Origin: DASPTT01 sp035623275
Lineage (GTDB): Bacteria > Actinomycetota > Acidimicrobiia > Acidimicrobiales > UBA8190
Assembly (NCBI GenBank): GCA_035623275.1
Contig: DASPTT010000122.1
Coordinates: 1 to 10,485 of the forward strand
Length of the DNA: 10,485 bases
Direction: 5' to 3'
Shown here: one piece after another, positions 6,308 through 10,485 of the stretch
Layout: each line of letters opens with the position of its first letter
How positions within the stretch are numbered: the stretch's first letter is position 1
Notes under the pieces: generated by a model
What the model saw: the letters and a program-made list of their open reading frames with translations, nothing else
The model's database searches: none
What the model was told of the DNA's origin: nothing
Translations under genes and position numbers: made by a program

Positions 6308-6313
6308 GAGCTA
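6308..6313 (-). promoter_or_regulatory. Candidate -10 box (TAGCTC) for leaderless start at 6300
   Basis: On the minus strand TAGCTC ends 7 nt before GTG 6300, and the gap (CCGAACC) is nearly the same as at the esterase gene (CGGAACC). The last base departs from TANNNT, so this is weaker than the other two boxes. There is no Shine-Dalgarno. Confidence 0.3.
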
Positions 6314-6504
6314 CCACTGGGTGTAGCTGCACCATCGCTACGACGATATCGGCACGATTCCACTCGCAGCAACCGAGAACTGCCAAGATCCCCAGCTCGG
6401 GCCAGGCATCATATGGGGATGGGTCCTGGCCACGACCCCGGTTGCCCACCGGGCGGGACGGACGCCAGGACGTCAGGGGCATCTCTCTGCCATCCTGTTG
6501 CACC

Positions 6505-6708
6505 GTGGCCACACAACCCCGACCGCCGAGGCATCGAACCAAGGTGCGCCGTCGTCGTGACCTGTGGATCGCCACCTGCTCATGTGGCTGGTCGGAGACA
6601 ACGGCGTCAAAGTTCAACGCCTGGTTGGTGGAACGCAGTCACCTGGGGAAGAAAGGATACGGCCATCCCTCGGGACCAACGTCGGCTCGGGATCCCAATC
6701 GTCGATGA
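6505..6708 (+). CDS. Small basic CxC protein, 67 aa
   Basis: The frame is open from TTG 6442, but GTG 6505 is preferred because the residues before it show no protein-like order. The first 18 residues are Arg/Pro-rich. The core DLWIATCSCGWSE (19-31) has C25-x-C27 followed by Gly-Trp, then the helical TTASKFNAWLVERSHLGKK with His46. A W-x-A-x-C-x-C-G-W segment followed by a helix with His is a recurrent pattern in small actinobacterial proteins and may form a metal site, although only two Cys are present. The tail is polar. There is no clear ribosome site or -10 box, so the start is uncertain. It is divergent from the coiled-coil gene and converges with the dehydrogenase gene, with 19 bases between the stops. 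The function is unknown. Confidence 0.5.
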   Translation: MATQPRPPRHRTKVRRRRDLWIATCSCGWSETTASKFNAWLVERSHLGKKGYGHPSGPTSARDPNRR

Positions 6709-6727
6709 ACGAGCTGCACCTTGAGCC

Positions 6728-7594
6728 TTAGCCCTTGCGCACGAGGTCCTCGCTGATCTGCCACAGCCGCTTGGCTGCCACGTCGTCCTGGGCGACCTTC
6801 GACGGAAGTCGCGGCTTGCACTTGACGAAGTATTTCCCACTCACTCCCTCGACCTCCGGCGAACTCGCCAGGTAGATCGATGTCCGTGCCCCCTGCTCGG
6901 GGGTAAGGAGGAAGGGCGCTGCGATCTTCAGGCCGAAGGCAAGGAATCCGCTGGAATCTCCGTCGCGCCCGTAGCCGGTGGCCACCGTGCCCGGGTGCAG
7001 ACAGTTCGCCGTGACGCCGGAGCCTTGCAGGCGTCTCGCCAGCTCCGCGGTGAAGTAGATGGTGGCGAGCTTCGAGCGCGAGTAGACCTCCAGCCCCCGA
7101 TAGTGCTTGGTGGCCTGCAGGTCGTCGAAGTCGAGTCCATGTCGCACTGCCTTGTGGGCGGTTGAGGCGACGTTGACGATCCGGGCGGGAGCGCTCGCCT
7201 TCAGCCGCTCCAGCAGCAACTGCGTCAGGAGAAACGGGCCCAGATAGTTGATGGCGAAGGTCGCTTCATAACCATCAGCGCTCTCGTGCCGCTCCGAGAG
7301 GACTAGTCCGGCGTTGTTGACCAGCACGTCGATCCGATCGCAAAGCGCCAGGATCTGCGAGGCGCCCGAACGCACCTCACCGAGATCGCCGAGGTCGAAT
7401 ATCACGAGCTCGCCCTGACTGGTCGGGCTCTGGGCGCGGAGGGTCGACAGGGCCGCCTCGCCCTTGCCTGGATCCCGAGCCGTGATCACGACCCTGGCGC
7501 CAGCATCGGCAAGGGCCAGGGCCGTCTGCTTCCCGATGCCGGAGTTGCCGCCCGAGAGCACGACCGTCTTGCCGGTCATGTCTTCAATGGTCAC
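6728..7594 (-). CDS. Short-chain dehydrogenase/reductase, retinol-dehydrogenase-like
   Basis: A 288-residue classical SDR that should oxidise or reduce a carbonyl/alcohol using NAD(P). Motifs in order are the nucleotide-binding turn SGGNSGIG (14-21), Arg40 after the second strand (VVITAR, favouring NADP), FDLGDL (66-71), NNAG (93-96), Asn116 in AINYLGPF, catalytic Ser144 in IVNVASTAH, and the Tyr171-x3-Lys175 pair in YSRSK, then LHPGTVATG. The TxHK and YSRSKLA wording and the length match the retinol-dehydrogenase/WWOX-like branch common in actinobacteria. All catalytic residues are present. Start GTG 7594 is supported by GGAGG (complement of 7601-7605) 6 nt upstream. The protein is soluble and cytoplasmic by sequence. 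The substrate cannot be inferred, and neighbours give no pathway. Confidence 0.93.
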   Translation of the reverse strand: MTIEDMTGKTVVLSGGNSGIGKQTALALADAGARVVITARDPGKGEAALSTLRAQSPTSQGELVIFDLGDLGEVRSGASQILALCDRIDVLVNNAGLVLSERHESADGYEATFAINYLGPFLLTQLLLERLKASAPARIVNVASTAHKAVRHGLDFDDLQATKHYRGLEVYSRSKLATIYFTAELARRLQGSGVTANCLHPGTVATGYGRDGDSSGFLAFGLKIAAPFLLTPEQGARTSIYLASSPEVEGVSGKYFVKCKPRLPSKVAQDDVAAKRLWQISEDLVRKG

Positions 7595-8023
7595 CGACCG
7601 CCTCCTCCTGGGTGCCGGCTATCGGCTCGAATCCCCGTCGAGTACCAATCTGAACTGAACCTATGCCTGCCGTCGGACCTATGAAGGGCGATCGTTCCCA
7701 AGCAACCCATGCCACGGCCAGGCGGCGAGCATGGGTGCATAGAGCAAGCGACTCGCCTGCGCCATGAGTCCGGCGACGTCGAGGAGGTACGGGTGGGTGT
7801 CCACACGTTGGCCGTCTGAGGTGGCGGAATGGAAATCCCCACTTTGGGCGATGCCAACCTCGCTCCTCGGGCGTACCGTTCCTTCACTGGGATCTGGGAC
7901 ACGGCTCAGAGGATCGTCAAGCCCGGTGGCCCCGTCGGCCAAACTGGGGCCACTGCGGCGAGACCGCCCCGGGGCCTTGGCGCTCCTGACAGATAGAGGC
8001 AACGACTGTGGGGGGGGCAGACG
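7595..8023. other. 429-base divergent spacer without a convincing gene
   Basis: This lies between the starts of the dehydrogenase (-) and the alpha/beta hydrolase (+). It should hold both promoters, but I see no clear box pair. Its clearest structure is the hairpin at 7924-7955. A minus-strand frame that closes at 7679 contains a short protein-like stretch (VDTHPYLLDVAGLMAQASRL) with no good start, mixed with low-complexity residues; it may be a decayed gene. A G-run at 8010-8017 precedes the hydrolase ATG. No tRNA-like cloverleaf was noticed. Confidence 0.5.
7924..7955. repeat. 10-bp inverted repeat upstream of the hydrolase gene
   Basis: CGGTGGCCCC (7924-7933) and GGGGCCACTG (7946-7955) pair over ten positions with one G-U wobble around a 12-base loop. 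It ends about 68 bases before ATG 8024, so it may lie in the hydrolase 5' leader, stop transcription arriving from upstream, or be an operator. No T-run follows. Confidence 0.45.
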
Positions 8024-8806
8024 ATGCCGGGAAGCACGGTTCTGGAATGTGAGCACCACCAGGGCGCCTCGCCCCCGTCGAACCGGTCCCCCGGGACAGC
8101 CAAGCGGGTGGTCGTCGTCCTCTCCGGAGCGGGCACCCGGTCACGGGGTCGCTACCCCACCCTCGCTCTCCCTACCGACTTCGTCCATCGTCAGGTGACC
8201 GAGCGCCTGTACCGAGCGGTCGGCGGCGACGAACTAATCCATCCGCCTTGGTTCGGTCTCGCCCCGCCGGACTGGACCTACTCGTGGCTCCGACCGGTGC
8301 TGGAGCACAAGGTGGCGAAGTACCCAGGCCGACGGTTCCTTTTCGTCGGGCACTCGCTCGGCGGGTACCTGGGCGCACTGTTCGCCCACGGGCACACCGA
8401 CCTCGACATCACCACCGTCGCCATCGCCTCGCCTTTCGGGGCGGTGACCGGGATGCCCGGTTCTGGACGGGTCTTCTCGGTGGGCGCCGAGCACCTGCGC
8501 CAGCATCGCCGCACGCTGGGCGATCGTGCGCCGTCGCTGACCCTGATCGCCAGTGATGGTGATCGGCTGGTGCGCACGTCCTCGGCCCTTCCGGTCATGC
8601 CGGGAGCCACGCGGGTCCTGCTGACTACGGATCGCCAGGCAACCGAGGCGGGCCCAGAGCGGGTCATCGTCGACAGGGCGCCCGGTCATGTGGGGCTGAT
8701 CAACCACCCGGAGGTACTGGCTCGTATTGGCATCGTCAGTGCCGCTTCCTCCGGCGGACCGGGGATCCCCGACGACAACCGGCGACAGGCGGCGGTCGGC
8801 CTGTAG
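8024..8806 (+). CDS. Alpha/beta hydrolase (lipase/esterase-like)
   Basis: A 260-residue alpha/beta-hydrolase-fold protein. After a polar N-terminus, the first strand RVVVVLSGAG (28-37) ends in the oxyanion region. FLFVGHSLGG (105-114) is the nucleophile elbow with Ser111, followed by the helix YLGALFAHG. LTLIASDGDRLV (172-183) supplies the likely acid (Asp178 or Asp180). His222 in APGHVGLINHP is the likely base and is correctly placed near the C-terminus, so the triad looks complete. There is no signal peptide or membrane helix, so the enzyme is probably intracellular. ATG 8024 follows a run of eight G (8010-8017) that can act as a ribosome site. The last ~20 residues are Gly/Pro/Arg-rich and probably disordered. 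The substrate is unknown; the fold also covers thioesterases, lipases and non-ester hydrolases. Confidence 0.85.
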   Translation: MPGSTVLECEHHQGASPPSNRSPGTAKRVVVVLSGAGTRSRGRYPTLALPTDFVHRQVTERLYRAVGGDELIHPPWFGLAPPDWTYSWLRPVLEHKVAKYPGRRFLFVGHSLGGYLGALFAHGHTDLDITTVAIASPFGAVTGMPGSGRVFSVGAEHLRQHRRTLGDRAPSLTLIASDGDRLVRTSSALPVMPGATRVLLTTDRQATEAGPERVIVDRAPGHVGLINHPEVLARIGIVSAASSGGPGIPDDNRRQAAVGL

Positions 8807-8938
8807 ACGGCTCCGGCGTCGAGGACGTCGTCGGCGGCGAGCTTGCGGTCGAGAGCCCGAGCCTGGGAGGCCGAAAGCCCCTACAAGCACCGGGAGGACC
8901 TTGCCACGCTGGGACCAAGAGACCAATGAGGAGGATCG

Positions 8939-9160
8939 ATGACTTCACCGGAAGCTCTGCTCCTCGGCGCTCGACTCGACGAGGACCACGCCCCTGTGAC
9001 CAATGGGTGGATGTCGGTATGCCGTCGTTGCGGGGCATACACCGAGAGCCCACAGGGCCACCGGCATGTTCCGAGCGACCTCCGCCTGGAGCGGGCCCAG
9101 CAGTGGCTCGACGGGCAATCGCCGGTTCGGCGTCGCGACCGCGCCCCCGTGGCCGCATAG
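8939..9160 (+). CDS. Small CxxC protein, 73 aa
   Basis: ATG 8939 has a strong GAGGAGGA (8928-8935) just upstream, the best ribosome site in this part of the window, which argues for a real gene despite its size. The middle WMSVCRRCGAYT holds C28-x2-C31 (a zinc-knuckle half) and is followed by His41 and His43 (GHRH), so a C2H2-type metal site is possible. The segment RLERAQQWLDGQ (49-60) should be a helix, and the tail is Arg-rich. It lies 132 bases after the hydrolase stop and 72 bases before the membrane-protein start on the same strand, so it could be co-transcribed with them. The function is unknown. Confidence 0.62.
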   Translation: MTSPEALLLGARLDEDHAPVTNGWMSVCRRCGAYTESPQGHRHVPSDLRLERAQQWLDGQSPVRRRDRAPVAA

Positions 9161-9232
9161 GAGCCCACACCGGACGAGGGTCCAGTCCAACGGCCCTACG
9201 CCGACAATCCCGCCTGCCGCACACTGCACTTG

Positions 9233-10096
9233 ATGACGCTCGTCGATCAGCGTGATCGGGCATCCGGTGACCAGGGTCCCCAGCCGAAGCGGCGGCGACG
9301 GCGATGGCCCTGGGTCCTCGGCGTACTTCTGCTCCTACTGGGCACAGCGGTACTGGTCGTCTGGCTGACGACGAACCGAGCCCGGCCGGTGACCATGCGC
9401 CAAGCCCAGAGCCGGTTGCCCAAGGGTGGCGGAGCGGCGTCGAGCGCGATCCGGCCCGTGCCTGGGGTCTATGCGTACAGCGGATCGGGGACCGAGCACC
9501 TGTCCTCGCCACCGCTGTCTCAGGCCGAGGGGCCCACCATGCCCGGCACGGTGACCTTGCAGGGCTCGGACTGTTGGATCTTTCGGATCGACTACTCCAC
9601 CCATCACTGGCAGACGTGGCGCTATTGCCTCCACGACGGTGACCTCTGGGAAATGGGGGGTCAGAGTTGGCAGTTGTGGTCCATCGGCCCCATCAACGCC
9701 ACCAATCTGAGCACCTTTACCTGCGCGCCGGGCACGATGTCGTTACCGGCCAAGCCGGTTCCCGGTCAGAAGTGGGAGGGCAAGTGCACCGGCACGAATA
9801 GCTCGGTGAAGGGAAAGACCGTGAGTGCCGGTCCGTACCAGTTCATCGGCCGAACGACATTGTCGATCGCCGGTACCCCCGTCGCCGCCGAGCATTTCCT
9901 ACGGTTACGAACCGATTCGGGTGCTCAGACCGGCTCAGAACGATCCGAGGTCTGGCTCGACGCACGAACCGGGCTGCCCCTTCGTCTCCAACAGGACATC
10001 AAGGTCACCAGCGCCACGCCCTTCGGTACGTCCACCTATTCGCAGGTCGGGATCTTCACCGTCACCTCGATGATGGCCCACGAAGCACTCCCGTGA
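9233..10096 (+). CDS. Membrane-anchored extracytoplasmic protein, function unknown, 287 aa
   Basis: The start is ATG 9233 (TTG 9230 is directly before it). The N-terminus is polar, then a run of six basic residues (19-24) precedes one hydrophobic helix (about 26-45), so the topology is N-in with about 240 residues outside the membrane. The outer part looks all-beta with four Cys (114, 132, 164, 185) that can make two disulfides. Recognisable pieces are YAYSGSGTEHL (80-90), a Trp-rich segment near 126-149, and SEVWLDARTGLPLRLQQD (238-255). The same order, with Y-x-Y-x-x-x-G-x-E near the start, paired Cys, and x-W-L-D-x-R-T-G-L-P-x-R near the end, occurs in actinobacterial hypothetical proteins of this size, as I recall them. 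No Shine-Dalgarno is seen. Its stop overlaps the next gene's GTG by four bases, so the two are likely translationally coupled. Confidence 0.85.
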   Translation: MTLVDQRDRASGDQGPQPKRRRRRWPWVLGVLLLLLGTAVLVVWLTTNRARPVTMRQAQSRLPKGGGAASSAIRPVPGVYAYSGSGTEHLSSPPLSQAEGPTMPGTVTLQGSDCWIFRIDYSTHHWQTWRYCLHDGDLWEMGGQSWQLWSIGPINATNLSTFTCAPGTMSLPAKPVPGQKWEGKCTGTNSSVKGKTVSAGPYQFIGRTTLSIAGTPVAAEHFLRLRTDSGAQTGSERSEVWLDARTGLPLRLQQDIKVTSATPFGTSTYSQVGIFTVTSMMAHEALP

Positions 10097-10485
10097 GTGC
10101 CACCCCAGATGGCGAAGATGACGGCTTCACGGTCCGGCTCTTTCCCGGTGCCCTTCTCGGCACGCTGGACTGGCCCGGCCCGAGATCCGCCCTCACGCAC
10201 CCCCCGCGCAGGCCTTTGTCGCCGGGCTGGTGTCGCACGCCGTGTTGGACGTGACGCCGCACTTCGGCTGGGTGGGGGGTGAGGCCGGACCCCGCTTCCT
10301 CACCGCGGCCGTCATCGACGGATCCTGCGGATTGGGGGTCATGACGATGCTGTTCAGACGTACGCCCCGTCATCGACGCTTGGCGGTCCTTGCGGGCATG
10401 CTGGGCGGAGCCTTCCCCGACCTCAACAAGCCGAGCGAACTTTTCTTCGGTCGTTCGTGCTTCCCGGAGGTCGTCGACCGCCTCC
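10093..10485 (+). CDS. DUF457-like predicted metal-dependent hydrolase, apparently frameshifted, cut by window end
   Basis: GTG 10093 overlaps the previous TGA (GTGA). The first frame gives DGFTVRLFPGALLGTLDWPG...ALTH and then becomes Arg/Pro-rich and stops at 10252-10254. From about 10200 a different frame (one base back) is clearly coding to the window end: PPAQAFVAGLVSHAVLDVTP, then HFGW, and later GGAFPDLNKPSELFFGRSCF. These are the GLVSH-x-x-LD-x-x-PH and PDL-x-K-x-x-ELFFGRS-x-FP signatures of a family of predicted membrane-bound metal-dependent hydrolases (His and Asp ligands). The two frames join without gap if one C is added to the run of six C at 10200-10205. The downstream frame has no plausible start of its own before the GLVSH motif. 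This is either a sequencing/assembly error, a real mutation, or slippage; the C-terminus lies outside the window. Confidence 0.75.

Noticed and set aside
8801..8880. Minus-strand frame opening after TAG (complement of 8881-8883) that reads LSASQARALDRKLAADDV and continues plausibly.
   Set aside because: It has no usable start codon or ribosome site, is short, and continues into the antisense of the hydrolase. It could be a gene relic but is not supportable as a feature.

Overview
The window looks like a piece of an actinobacterial chromosome, most likely Acidimicrobiia-like. It is high-GC (about 64% by eye) with strongly GC-ending codons and frequent GTG starts. It has a lipoprotein with a Ser/Thr-rich linker, membrane-anchored extracytoplasmic proteins, small Cys/His proteins and apparently leaderless promoters. 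The taxon is an inference from style, not from a marker gene. I saw no rRNA, tRNA, CRISPR array or intact transposon.

Layout. 1-141 is the cut N-terminus of an unknown protein (-). 186-641 is a SnoaL/NTF2-like protein (-), divergent from a small PH-like protein (763-1107, +). 1283-2193 is a disturbed stretch: a two-helix membrane protein (+) whose frame runs into the antisense of a 5'-truncated serine-recombinase remnant (-), followed directly by a secreted lipoprotein (+). 2207-3151 is a PHB-depolymerase-family esterase (-). It is separated from a small Cys/His protein (3417-3638, +) by a 265-base divergent spacer with at least three perfect hairpins. 3696-4304 (-) fuses a CxC...CPLH putative metal site to a PH-like domain. 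4465-6300 (-) is a 611-residue coiled-coil, single-helix, beta-domain protein. 6505-6708 (+) is a small CxC protein. 6728-7594 (-) is a classical short-chain dehydrogenase. A 429-base spacer follows, then an alpha/beta hydrolase (8024-8806, +), a small CxxC protein (8939-9160, +), a membrane-anchored extracytoplasmic protein (9233-10096, +), and a DUF457-like metal-dependent hydrolase (10093 to the window end, +) that appears frameshifted in a run of six C.

How the genes relate. There is no single obvious operon. Genes are mostly alone or in pairs with frequent strand switches, as in a chromosomal region of housekeeping-accessory and hypothetical genes. The only tight coupling is the 4-base GTGA overlap at 10093-10096. 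The least explained items are the coiled-coil membrane protein with its metal-site/PH neighbour, the cluster of hairpins at 3201-3337, the recombinase scar at 1457-1711, and the homopolymer frameshift at 10200-10205.
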